DNA of 50,179 nucleotides, taken from contig JAOPZF010000156.1 of NCBI GenBank assembly GCA_025964255.1, positions 1-50,179 of the forward strand, given 5' to 3'. Of this stretch, positions 16,372 through 24,381 are shown one piece after another. The position numbers and the translations under genes are program-made. How positions within the stretch are numbered: the stretch's first letter is position 1; the number at the start of each line of letters is the position of its first letter. Under the pieces are notes generated by a model. It made no database searches, was not told where the DNA came from, and saw only the letters and a list, made by a program, of their open reading frames with translations. The stretch is from Solirubrobacterales bacterium. Lineage in GTDB: Bacteria; Actinomycetota; Thermoleophilia; Solirubrobacterales; 70-9.

Positions 16372-18024
16372 ATGCCATTCCCCGATCCAGGCCTCGCCCG
16401 CTGGGTCCCCGAGCCCGGTGCCGAGCCGCCGCTGCGGGACCTGACCGTCGGCACGCTGCTGGACGAGTCGATCGAGCGCTGGCCCGACCAGGAGGCGATC
16501 GTCTTCTCCGCCTACGACGACCTCGGGGTGAGCGCGCGCTGGACCTACGCCGAGCTCGGCGAACGGGCGCGGCGGGTCGGCAAGGCGCTGATCGCGAGCG
16601 GGATCGAGCCGGGGGAGCGCATCGGCATCTGGGCGACCAACCTGCCGGAATGGCTCGAGCTGCAGTTCGGCGCCGCCTACGCGGGGGTCGTGATCATCCC
16701 GATGAACCCGCTCTACCGGGCGAGCGAGGTCGACTTCGTGCTCGCCAAGTCGCGGGCCGCCGGCTGCTTCGTCCTGCCCGAGGACCGAGGCTCGAGCCTC
16801 TGGGACATCGCCGCCGACGCGGCCGCCGGGGTCGACAGCGTGCGCCTGCTCGTGCCGCTCGGCGAGGCGCGCGACGGGGCGCCGTCCTGGGAGGAGTGGC
16901 TCGCCTCCGGCGACGCGGTCGACGAGGACAAGCTGGAGCGTCGCCGTAAGGCCGTCACCGCCGCTCACACCTCGCAGATCCAGTTCACCTCGGGGACGAC
17001 CGGCTTCCCGAAGGGCGCCGAGCTGACCCACGGCGGGATCGTCAACAACGCGCGGATCTTCGCCCACAAGGCGACCTTGCGCGAAAACGGCCGCCACTCG
17101 AACCCGATGCCCTACTTCCACTGCGGTGGCTGCGTGATGGCGACGCTCGGCTCCGTCTACCGCGGCATGACCCAACTGCCCGCGATCAAATTCGAGCCGG
17201 CGCGGATCACCCGGACGATCGAGGAGGAGGGCGCGACCTCGGTCTCGCTGGTGCCGACGATGATGATCGCGCTCGAAGAGGAGGTCGCGAAGAGCGGCCG
17301 CGACCTCTCGAGCCTCGAGGTGGTGGTCGGCGGCGGGTCGCCGGTGCCGCCGGAAGTGATGAACCGCTGGATCGAGCGCTACGGGATCGGGATGGCCAAC
17401 ACCTACGGGATGACCGAGTGCTCGCCGGTCATCTGCGAGACGCTCCCCGGCGACCCGGTCGACCTGCAGACGACGACGGTCGGCCCGCCGCTGCCCCACG
17501 TCGAAGTGGAGATCGTCACCCCCGGCACCACCGATCCGGTCGCGGTCGGCGAGGAGGGCGAGCTGCGTTCGCGTTCGTCGATGGTGATGAAGGGCTACTG
17601 GGACAACCCCGAGGAGACCGCGGCGGCGATCGACCCTGACGGCTTCATCCATTCCGGCGACCTGGCGCGGATCGACGAGAACGGCTACGTCGCGATCACC
17701 GGGCGGGCGAAGGAGATGATCATCCGCGGCGGTGAGAACATCTTCCCGGCCGAGATCGAGCACGCGGTGCGGGCGCTCGAGCAGGTCGCCGACGTCGCCG
17801 TTGTCGGCGTGCCGGACGACCGCTACGGCGAAGTCTGCTGCGCGTACGTGCGACTTGCCGAGGGGCAGGCGCTGGAGCTCGAGGAGTTCCGAGTGCTGCT
17901 CACCGGCCGGGTCGCCCGCTACAAGATCCCGGCCTACCTGAGAGTGTTGGACGAGCTGCCCTTGACCCCCTCGGGCAAGGTGCAGAAGTTCAAATTGAAG
18001 GAGCTGTTCGAGAGTGGAGTCTGA
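16372..18024 (+). CDS. AMP-dependent acyl-CoA synthetase (class I adenylate-forming ligase)
   Basis: 550 aa from the ATG at 16372, preceded by GGGAGGG about 8 bases upstream. ANL-family motifs are all present: FTSGTTGFPKGAE (P-loop), NTYGMTECSP, SGDLARIDENGYVAITGR and the C-terminal catalytic lysine in PLTPSGKVQKF. It converts a carboxylate to its CoA thioester through an acyl-AMP. Immediately after the HyuA/HyuB pair it is well placed to activate a beta-keto acid made by carboxylation, as benzoylacetate-CoA ligase does in the acetophenone pathway; that role is inferred from position. A second ligase of this family is at 43370. Confidence 0.92.
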   Translation: MPFPDPGLARWVPEPGAEPPLRDLTVGTLLDESIERWPDQEAIVFSAYDDLGVSARWTYAELGERARRVGKALIASGIEPGERIGIWATNLPEWLELQFGAAYAGVVIIPMNPLYRASEVDFVLAKSRAAGCFVLPEDRGSSLWDIAADAAAGVDSVRLLVPLGEARDGAPSWEEWLASGDAVDEDKLERRRKAVTAAHTSQIQFTSGTTGFPKGAELTHGGIVNNARIFAHKATLRENGRHSNPMPYFHCGGCVMATLGSVYRGMTQLPAIKFEPARITRTIEEEGATSVSLVPTMMIALEEEVAKSGRDLSSLEVVVGGGSPVPPEVMNRWIERYGIGMANTYGMTECSPVICETLPGDPVDLQTTTVGPPLPHVEVEIVTPGTTDPVAVGEEGELRSRSSMVMKGYWDNPEETAAAIDPDGFIHSGDLARIDENGYVAITGRAKEMIIRGGENIFPAEIEHAVRALEQVADVAVVGVPDDRYGEVCCAYVRLAEGQALELEEFRVLLTGRVARYKIPAYLRVLDELPLTPSGKVQKFKLKELFESGV

Positions 18025-18724
18025 GCGCTGGTTCGCCGAGGACGAGTTACGCGAGATGTCGCGGCCGACGATGGACCGCGCGATCGAGGCGCTCGAGGCC
18101 GGCGACACCGAGACGGCGCTCGAGCTCTGCAAGTCGATGCGCCACGAGTGGCGCTTCCTCCACGACGTGATGGCCGAGTCGATGCTCGGCCTCGTCACCT
18201 ACGTGCAGCAGAAGCTCGGCGACGATGGGGTGGCGGAGGCCTGGGAAGAGAGCCTGCGGCGCGGGTGGAAGCGCGACACGGGGAAGATCTTCGAACGCGA
18301 TCGGCGCGAGATCGTCGAGGCGTTGGCGGCGACCTGGCGCGCCCACTCGGGCAGCGCCACGGGCCAGAACCCGGGCGCCTTCACGATCACCGAGGACGAG
18401 GAGAAGTTCACCTTCGCGATGAACCCCTGCGGTTCCGGCCAGCGCCTCTGGCGCAACGGCGCCTACAAAGGCGAGGACCCCTACGGCGTCACCGAAAAAG
18501 CCCACGACTGGTCCTACGGGCGCGAGGGCTTCCCGCTCTACTGCACCCACTGCGCCTTCATGAACGAGATGCTGCCGATCCGCTGGTACGGCATGCCGCT
18601 CTATCCCTCGCGTGCCCCCGAGGACTTCGATCACGATCCGTGCCTTTGGTACTGGTACAAGGACGCGGCGGACGTGCCGGATGAGTTCTGGGAGCGGTAC
18701 GGGTTGGAGCGCACCACTCGTTGA
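18014..18724 (+). CDS. Unrecognised Cys/His-containing protein of the carboxylase operon
   Basis: 236 aa, GTG start overlapping the ligase stop by 11 bp. The N-terminal third is helical and acidic (to about residue 110). The C-terminal half carries probable metal-binding residues: C139 in NPCGSG, C177-x-H179-C180 in YCTHCAFMNE, and H207/C210 in DHDPC. I do not recognise the family. Its tight coupling between ligase and SDR suggests a catalytic or accessory role with the carboxylase or with the CoA ester. Possibilities include a metal-dependent hydrolase or an assembly factor for the carboxylase metal site. No signal peptide or membrane segment. Confidence 0.75.
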   Translation: MESERWFAEDELREMSRPTMDRAIEALEAGDTETALELCKSMRHEWRFLHDVMAESMLGLVTYVQQKLGDDGVAEAWEESLRRGWKRDTGKIFERDRREIVEALAATWRAHSGSATGQNPGAFTITEDEEKFTFAMNPCGSGQRLWRNGAYKGEDPYGVTEKAHDWSYGREGFPLYCTHCAFMNEMLPIRWYGMPLYPSRAPEDFDHDPCLWYWYKDAADVPDEFWERYGLERTTR

Positions 18725-19467
18725 CCGTTGCACTGGTCACGGGCGCCGCCGGCGGGATCGGTCGAGCCACCTGCCTCGAGTTGGCAAAGCAGGGGTGGAA
18801 GATCGCCGCCTGTGATCTTCGAGGTGCTGAGGAGACCGTCGCCTCGCTACCCGACGGCGATGCGATCAGCGTGGCGTTCGACGTTCGGGACGTGAAAGCG
18901 ACCTGGACGGCGTACGAGCGGATCGAGTCCGAGTTGGGACCGGTCGGCGCGGTGGTCGCCAACGCCGGCGTGGTCGACCGCCTCGAATACGCGGCGACGA
19001 TGGATCCCGAGGCGTGGCGCGCCGAACTGGAGGTGAACCTGACCGGCGCGTTCCTGTCCCTGCAGCCGGCGCTGGCCGGGATGAAGGAGCGCGGTGCCGG
19101 CCGGGTCGTGGCTGTCTCCTCGATCGCCGCCACCGATGGCCTCGGCGGCCAGGTCGCCTACTCGGCGGCGAAAGCCGGTCTCCTCGGAATGGTCCGCACC
19201 CTTGCGTTGGAGATGGCCCCGTCCGGGGTGACCGTCAACGCGGTCCTGCCCGGCATGATCGGCACCGACAAGGTCGAAGCGATGCCGCAGGAGGTCAAGG
19301 ACCGAGCCACCGCCCGCGTCCCCATGCGCCGCTTCGCCACGACCGACGAGGTCGCCGCCGTGATCGCCTTCCTCTGCAGCGACGCCGCGTCCTACATAAC
19401 CGGCGCCTGGCTCCCCGTCGATGGCGGCATCGGCCTCTCCAACCTCACCCTCGGCCGCAAAGACTGA
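18721..19467 (+). CDS. SDR family oxidoreductase, 3-oxoacyl reductase-like
   Basis: 248 aa from a TTG overlapping the previous stop (TTGA). TGAAGGIG at residues 7-14, NAG at 81-83, the serine strand VVAVSSIAA and catalytic Y147/K151 in YSAAK are all present, with the C-terminal VDGG typical of FabG-like SDRs. It ends the operon that begins with the hyuA-like gene. By analogy with the acetophenone pathway, where an SDR oxidises the secondary alcohol, it could make the ketone or reduce a keto-CoA product. The substrate is not visible from sequence. A structured intergenic region follows. Confidence 0.88.
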   Translation: MTVALVTGAAGGIGRATCLELAKQGWKIAACDLRGAEETVASLPDGDAISVAFDVRDVKATWTAYERIESELGPVGAVVANAGVVDRLEYAATMDPEAWRAELEVNLTGAFLSLQPALAGMKERGAGRVVAVSSIAATDGLGGQVAYSAAKAGLLGMVRTLALEMAPSGVTVNAVLPGMIGTDKVEAMPQEVKDRATARVPMRRFATTDEVAAVIAFLCSDAASYITGAWLPVDGGIGLSNLTLGRKD

Positions 19468-19508
19468 ACCCTCTGCCTTTAGTCGCCCAGAGGGTTACTA
19501 AGGGCAGA
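19467..19508. terminator. Convergent terminator region with two mutually exclusive hairpins
   Basis: Stem A is a perfect 9-bp repeat, AACCCTCTG at 19467-19475 with CAGAGGGTT at 19488-19496. Stem B pairs TCTGCCTTTAGT at 19472-19483 with ACTAAGGGCAGA at 19497-19508 (11 of 12). The arms overlap, so only one can form at a time. It lies between convergent genes (SDR plus, MaoC minus) and most simply acts as a bidirectional terminator; no clear T-run. Confidence 0.5.
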
Positions 19509-19516
19509 CGGTTGGG

Positions 19517-19948
19517 TTAAACGGGGACGGCGACCTTGGGGGGCTTGACGACCATGACGCCGCTGGCGACCTGGGTGCCGGACTGGTTGCGCCAGGTGAC
19601 CGAGGCGGTGCAGCGGTTGCGTTGGGGGTCGAGGGCGGTGATCTCGACTCGAACGGCGATCGTGTCGCCGATGTAGACGGGGGCTTCGTAGGTGACCTGG
19701 TTGGTGACGGCGACGGTGCCGACGCCGGGGAGCTCGGTGCCGAGGATGCCCGCGCAGAGGCTGAAGGTGAGGGGACCGTGGGCTACGCGGGCGCCGAAGG
19801 GCGTGGTCTTGGCGAACTCTTCGTCGACGTGGACCGGGTTGAGGTCACCGGTGATGCCCGCGAAGAGGTAGACGTCGGACTCGGAGACCGTCTTGCGGAA
19901 TTCCGCCGAGTCGCCGAGCGAGAGCTCGGCGATGGTCAGCGAACGCAC
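19517..19948 (-). CDS. MaoC-like (R)-specific enoyl-CoA hydratase
   Basis: 143 aa, the size of single-hotdog hydratases such as PhaJ. The catalytic dyad is kept: D35 and H40 in the hydratase 2 motif AGITGDLNPVHVDEEFA (30-46), followed by the conserved VAHGPL. It would hydrate a trans-2-enoyl-CoA to the (R)-3-hydroxyacyl-CoA or act on a related acid. It lies 3 bp downstream of an SDR of the tandem pair, so hydratase plus dehydrogenase probably work in succession. The fold family is clear, the substrate is not. Confidence 0.88.
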   Translation of the reverse strand: MRSLTIAELSLGDSAEFRKTVSESDVYLFAGITGDLNPVHVDEEFAKTTPFGARVAHGPLTFSLCAGILGTELPGVGTVAVTNQVTYEAPVYIGDTIAVRVEITALDPQRNRCTASVTWRNQSGTQVASGVMVVKPPKVAVPV

Positions 19949-19951
19949 CGG

Positions 19952-20755
19952 TCAGCCCGCCGCGGGGAAGGAACGCGAGTTGCAGCCGCCGTCGGCCAGC
20001 AGGGCCGTGCCGGTGCAGTAGCTCGACTCGTCGGAGGCCAGGTAGGTGACCGCGTAGGCCATCTCCTCGGGCGTACCGGCGCGGCCCATCGGCACCATCG
20101 CCCAACGCGTCGCGTCGTCGCGGAAGAGGTCGATCGCCGGTTCGATCAGCGGCGTGTCGATGAAGCCCGGGCAGACGCAGTTCGCCCGCACGCCCTGTTT
20201 GGCGTAGGTGATCCCCATCGACCGCGTCAGGTTGATCAGCGCGCCCTTGGTCGCCGTGTAGGCGTGGGCGTCGTAGAGGCCGGTCATCCCGGCCATCGAG
20301 GCGATGCTGACGATCGAGCCGGTTTCGCGCTCCAGCATGTGGGGGAGAGCGGCGTGGATCATCGTGAAGTAGCCCTCGAGGTCGACCCCGCCGACGATGT
20401 CGCGCCAGTTCTCCAGCGAGGCCTCGTGGATCGCGCCCATCGTCCCCGGATGTTCCTCGCCGTACTGCCAGCCGACGCCCGCGTTGCAGACCAGGATGTC
20501 GATCTGCCCGTAGGCCTCGATCGCCGCGTCGATCACCATCGGCGCGGTCGCCTCGTCCTCGAGGTCGGCGGCGATCACCATCCCCTCGCCGCCCGCGGCC
20601 TCGACCGCCTCCAACGCTTCGTTCAGCTTCTCCTCGCGCCGCGCGGTGCCGACGACTCTGGCGCCCTCGCGCCCCAGCATTTCCAGCGAGGCGCGGCCGA
20701 TGCCGCTGCTCGCCCCACTCACCACCGCGACCTTGCCCTCCACACGTCCAGCCAT
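19952..20755 (-). CDS. SDR family oxidoreductase, tandem copy A
   Basis: 267 aa. Motifs: SGASSGIG, NAG (VCNAGVGW), catalytic YTATK and the C-terminal DGG. It is clearly a duplicate of the next gene upstream: both share the unusual insert GWxYGEEHPGTM after NAG, the TGLYDAH block before the active-site tyrosine and the ending DGGCxSRSF. Copy A has a different lid region, so the pair may have split substrate or stereochemical preference. MaoC hydratase follows 3 bp downstream. NAD(P)-dependent oxidation or reduction is certain at the family level only. Confidence 0.88.
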   Translation of the reverse strand: MAGRVEGKVAVVSGASSGIGRASLEMLGREGARVVGTARREEKLNEALEAVEAAGGEGMVIAADLEDEATAPMVIDAAIEAYGQIDILVCNAGVGWQYGEEHPGTMGAIHEASLENWRDIVGGVDLEGYFTMIHAALPHMLERETGSIVSIASMAGMTGLYDAHAYTATKGALINLTRSMGITYAKQGVRANCVCPGFIDTPLIEPAIDLFRDDATRWAMVPMGRAGTPEEMAYAVTYLASDESSYCTGTALLADGGCNSRSFPAAG

Positions 20756-20785
20756 CTCGGGTCCCCTTTCCTTTCCGTGTCCCGC

Positions 20786-21592
20786 TCAGCCGGCGAAGCT
20801 GCGCGAAGTGCAGCCGCCGTCGACGACGAGCGTCGATCCGTTTACGTAGCTGGCGTCGTCCGACGCCAGGAACAGCACCGCGGCGGCGATCTCCTCGGGC
20901 TTGCCGGGCCGCTTCATCGGCACCAGCGCGGCGGCCGTGTCGGGGTCATCGAAGGCGCCGATCACCGGCGCGATCATCGCCGTGTCGATGAAGCCGGGGC
21001 AGACCGTGTTGGTGCGGATCCCCTGCTTGCCGTAGGTGATCGCCAGCGAGCGGCCGAGGTTTACGATCGCGCCCTTCGCCGCCGTGTAGGGATGGGCGTC
21101 GTAGAGGCCGGTGACCCCGGCCATCGAGGAGATGTTCACGATCGCGCCGCTTTCGGCCTCGATCATCGACGGCAGCACCGCCCGCATCAGCTCGAAGTAG
21201 CCCTGCAGGTCGACTCCGCCGATCACGTCCTGCCAGTTCTCCAGCGAGACCTCGTGCAGCGCCGCCATCGTCCCCGGGTGTTCTTCGCCGTACTTCCAGC
21301 CGACGCCCGCGTTGCAGACGAGGATGTCGACCCAGCCGTACTGGTCGAGGGCGGCCTGGACGACCTTCTCCGCCGTCCCCGACTGCTCGAGGTCGGCCGC
21401 GACGACGATCCCCTCGCCGCCGTGCCGTTCGACCTCCTCGAGGCCCTCCTTCAGCAGCTCCTCGCGGCGCGCCGTGCCGACGACCTTGGCGCCTTCGCGG
21501 CCCAGCAGCTCGAAGGTCGCGCGGCCGATGCCGCTGCTCGCGCCGCTGACAACCGCCACCTTGCCGGCGACTCGGCCGTCCCCATTGCTCAT
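20786..21592 (-). CDS. SDR family oxidoreductase, tandem copy B
   Basis: 268 aa from the ATG at 21592, which has a GGAGG-type site a few bases upstream; the frame is open to 21700, but that part shows no SDR sequence. Motifs: SGASSGIG, NAG within VCNAGVGWKYGEEH, catalytic YTAAK, terminal VDGG. First of the SDR-SDR-MaoC minus-strand operon and paralogue of copy A, 30 bp away. The shared insert after NAG sets both apart from the other SDRs in the window and probably shapes a common substrate pocket. Confidence 0.87.
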   Translation of the reverse strand: MSNGDGRVAGKVAVVSGASSGIGRATFELLGREGAKVVGTARREELLKEGLEEVERHGGEGIVVAADLEQSGTAEKVVQAALDQYGWVDILVCNAGVGWKYGEEHPGTMAALHEVSLENWQDVIGGVDLQGYFELMRAVLPSMIEAESGAIVNISSMAGVTGLYDAHPYTAAKGAIVNLGRSLAITYGKQGIRTNTVCPGFIDTAMIAPVIGAFDDPDTAAALVPMKRPGKPEEIAAAVLFLASDDASYVNGSTLVVDGGCTSRSFAG

Positions 21593-21750
21593 TTCCGTCC
21601 TCCTCAAGTCGGTATGTCCCACGGCGCACCCGGCGCCGATCAGATACTCGCCGGGGTGCCCCGGCCGGCGTGCCGCCGGGAGTGCCCTGAGTTGGGGCAA
21701 TCACAGGCGGGCGGGGTCAGGGACGAGGGAGGGCCTGCCGGCCGGGTGTA

Positions 21751-22410
21751 TTACTTCGGCGCATGCACGTGCGAGGTGTCGTTGAACGCGGAGAGGATCC
21801 AGCGGCCGTCCGGCATCCGGATCGCTCGGCTGAGCGAGCCGTTGGTGTTGTGCAGGAAGGCGAAGGTCTCGGCGCCGGTGATCTGACGAAGGAACTCGGC
21901 GATCACGGCCGAGTGGGTGACCACGACGACCAGCTCGCCGTCGCTGCCCGCGTCGGCGGCCGCCTCGATCCCGCGCCGCACCCGCTCCGCGAAGGAGCCC
22001 ATGTCTTCGCTGCCGGGGATCAGGTCCCAGCGCTGCTCGGCGAAGACGCGGGCGAGCTCCGGGTCGCCGTCGGCGCCGCGGGAGGCGATCCCGTGGCCCT
22101 CCCACTCACCGAGGTAGATCTCCGCCAGATCGGGGTCGAGCGTCGGCTCGATCTCCAGCGCGGCGACGATCGGCGCCGCCGTCTCGGTCGTCCGCACCAT
22201 CGGGCTGACGTGGATCGCCGCGACCGCCTCGCCACCCAGCCGCACGCCCGCCGCTGCCGCCTCGGCGCGCCCGCGCTCGTTCAGGCCCGGGTCGCTGCGC
22301 CCGTCGATCAGCCCGTCCGCCGCGGGCGGGTCGCAGGAGCCGTGGCGGACCAGGACCACCTCGCGGGCACCCGGCGGCGCGGTCAGCGCCCGCTGGAAGT
22401 CGATCTTCAC
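21751..22410 (-). CDS. Histidine phosphatase family protein (copy 1)
   Basis: 219 aa from the GTG at 22410; an in-frame ATG at 22461 would run into the divergent accB promoter, so I prefer the shorter form, with moderate certainty. The phosphohistidine motif VLVRHGS, a later catalytic histidine (VTHSAV) and the segment MVRTTETAAP are present, as in phosphoglycerate-mutase-like phosphatases. A relative at 45685 shares the ending SFND-x-SH. Target unknown; it may cleave a phosphate ester such as one made in the window's phosphotransfer reactions, but no direct evidence supports this. Confidence 0.82.
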   Translation of the reverse strand: MKIDFQRALTAPPGAREVVLVRHGSCDPPAADGLIDGRSDPGLNERGRAEAAAAGVRLGGEAVAAIHVSPMVRTTETAAPIVAALEIEPTLDPDLAEIYLGEWEGHGIASRGADGDPELARVFAEQRWDLIPGSEDMGSFAERVRRGIEAAADAGSDGELVVVVTHSAVIAEFLRQITGAETFAFLHNTNGSLSRAIRMPDGRWILSAFNDTSHVHAPK

Positions 22411-22463
22411 GCACCTATCATCGAACTCACCGTCCCCATCCGCGACTGAGGAGATCGCCACCT

Positions 22464-22988
22464 ATGGAGATGAGTCCAGAAACGATCCGGGCGCTGCTTG
22501 ACGCGTTCGAGCGCAGTGATTGGCGGGAGATGGTCGTCGAGGTTGGCGAGGACCGGCTCCATGTATCGAGGGATCAGCTGACTGAGCTGGCGCCTCGGAG
22601 CGCTGCGCCAGAGGTAAGGGATGTGGCCTCGCAACCGGCGGGTCCTGTCGCTGCAGGGGACCCACCGTTGCCTCCGGTAGCTAAAGCTTCCTCAGCAACG
22701 GTTCCCCCTACAGCGCCACCCCCCGGAGATGGCGCTCCGGCCAACGGTACGCGGATCGAGTCGCCTTCGGTGGGGCTCTTTTGGCGTGCTCCGTCGCCCG
22801 GTGCTCCTCCATTTGTCGAGGTCGGGGGGCGGGTCTCGGCTGGGGACACCGTGGCCATCGTCGAGGTCATGAAGCTGATGAATCACGTGGCCTCGCCTGT
22901 TGATGGGGTTGTCACTGGGATCTTGGTTGAGAACGGGGACTCGGTGGAATTCGGGCAGCCCATAGTCGTGGTCGACCCCGAGGGATAG
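22464..22988 (+). CDS. accB: Biotin carboxyl carrier protein
   Basis: 174 aa. The C-terminal 80 residues form the biotinyl domain with the biotin attachment motif EVMKLMN (K137). The N-terminal part is a short helical region and a Pro/Ala linker, as in bacterial AccB. GAGGAG lies 10 bases before the ATG. It carries CO2 as carboxybiotin between the biotin carboxylase (next gene, 7 bp away) and a carboxyltransferase. The next-but-one gene is a pyruvate-carboxylase-type rather than acetyl-CoA-type transferase, so despite the accB-like form the complex is probably not fatty-acid acetyl-CoA carboxylase. Confidence 0.9.
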   Translation: MEMSPETIRALLDAFERSDWREMVVEVGEDRLHVSRDQLTELAPRSAAPEVRDVASQPAGPVAAGDPPLPPVAKASSATVPPTAPPPGDGAPANGTRIESPSVGLFWRAPSPGAPPFVEVGGRVSAGDTVAIVEVMKLMNHVASPVDGVVTGILVENGDSVEFGQPIVVVDPEG

Positions 22989-22995
22989 GGACGCT

Positions 22996-24381
22996 GTGGC
23001 GCTGAACCGCGTGCTCATCGCGAACCGGGGGGAGATCGCGGTTCGGATCGTCAAAGCCTGCTTCGACGAGGGCATCGAATCGGTGCTCGCGCTATCTGCC
23101 GCTGACCGCGGCAGCCTTGGCGCCCAGCTCGCCGACCGGACCGTGGTCATCGGGCCCGCCGCGGCGGCGGAAAGTTATCTGGACGTGGATCGGGTCGTGA
23201 GCGCGGCGAAGGTGACTGGGTGCGACGCGCTGCATCCCGGATACGGGTTCCTTTCGGAGCGACCGGAGTTGGCGGCTGCTTGCGAGGAGGAGGGGGTCAT
23301 CTTCATCGGGCCCTCCGCTGAGGCGATGCGGCGGTCGGGGGATAAGGCCACGGCGAGGGCTCTCGCCAAAGAGTTGAATGTGCCGATCAATGAGGGGTCG
23401 GATGTGATCGAGACCGAGGCGGAGGCTCGGGCGATCGCCGGGGAGATCGGCTACCCGGTGCTGCTCAAGGCCTCGGCGGGTGGCGGTGGTCGCGGGATGC
23501 GGATGGTCGAGGACGAGTCGGGGATGGCGACCGCCTTCGCGCAGGCTCACGGGGAGGCCGAGGCCGCGTTCGGCGACGGACGGCTCTTCTTGGAGCGCTA
23601 CGTGCGCGCCGCGAGGCACGTCGAGGTCCAGGTGCTCGGCGACGCGCAGGGGAACGTCATTCACCTGGGCACTCGCGACTGCACGCTGCAGCGGCGATAT
23701 CAGAAGCTGATCGAGGAGGCGCCCGCGCCGGACCTCCCGGACGCGCTGCGCAACGAGATCCAGGACGCGGCGGTGCGGCTGATCGGGGCGCTCGACTACA
23801 CCGGCGCCGCCACCTGCGAGTTCCTCGTCGACCCGGAGCGCGGCAGTGCCGGCTTCCTCGAGATCAACGCCCGCCTGCAGGTCGAGCACCCGGTCTCGGA
23901 GATCGTCACCGGGGTCGACGTGGTGCGGGAGATGCTGCGGATCGCCGGCGGCGAGGGGCTCTCGGTGACCCAGGAGGAGATCGAGATCCGCGGCCACGCG
24001 ATCGAGGTCAGGATCAACGCCGAGTCGCCCGAGCGCGACTTCGCCCCGACCCCCGGCACGCTCACCACCTGGGCCGTCCCCGAGGGCACCGACGTCCGCG
24101 TCGACACCGCCTGCTTCCCCGGCTGGTCGGTGCCCCCTTATTACGACTCGCTGCTCGCCAAGCTGATCGGCTCCGGCCCCGACCGCGCCGCGGCGCTCGC
24201 CCGCACGCGCCAGGCGCTCCGCCACCTGCGGGTCGAGGGGGTCGAGACGACGGCGGGCTTCGCCCTCGACCTGCTCGAGGATCCCGCCGTGGTCGCCAAC
24301 CGCGTCCACACCCGCTGGGTGGAGGAAACCTTCCTGCCCGCGTGGAACGGAGCCGCCGAGCCGGCCGAGGCGGTGGCCTGA
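22996..24381 (+). CDS. accC: Biotin carboxylase subunit
   Basis: 461 aa, normal length. ATP-grasp signatures KASAGGGGRGMRMV and the catalytic block EINARLQVEHPVSE are intact, as is the N-terminal ANRGEIAVRIV. It carboxylates biotin on AccB with ATP and bicarbonate. GTG start 7 bp after accB; its TGA overlaps the carboxyltransferase ATG by one base (TGATG). The first part, up to about 23500, uses more G- and T-ending codons than the remainder, which is strongly C-ending. Confidence 0.92.
   Translation: MALNRVLIANRGEIAVRIVKACFDEGIESVLALSAADRGSLGAQLADRTVVIGPAAAAESYLDVDRVVSAAKVTGCDALHPGYGFLSERPELAAACEEEGVIFIGPSAEAMRRSGDKATARALAKELNVPINEGSDVIETEAEARAIAGEIGYPVLLKASAGGGGRGMRMVEDESGMATAFAQAHGEAEAAFGDGRLFLERYVRAARHVEVQVLGDAQGNVIHLGTRDCTLQRRYQKLIEEAPAPDLPDALRNEIQDAAVRLIGALDYTGAATCEFLVDPERGSAGFLEINARLQVEHPVSEIVTGVDVVREMLRIAGGEGLSVTQEEIEIRGHAIEVRINAESPERDFAPTPGTLTTWAVPEGTDVRVDTACFPGWSVPPYYDSLLAKLIGSGPDRAAALARTRQALRHLRVEGVETTAGFALDLLEDPAVVANRVHTRWVEETFLPAWNGAAEPAEAVA

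Noticed and set aside
13877..16378. Minus-strand open frame of over 800 codons opposite the hyuB-like gene
   Set aside because: Repetitive charged composition, no ribosome-binding site or domain; antisense of a well-supported gene.
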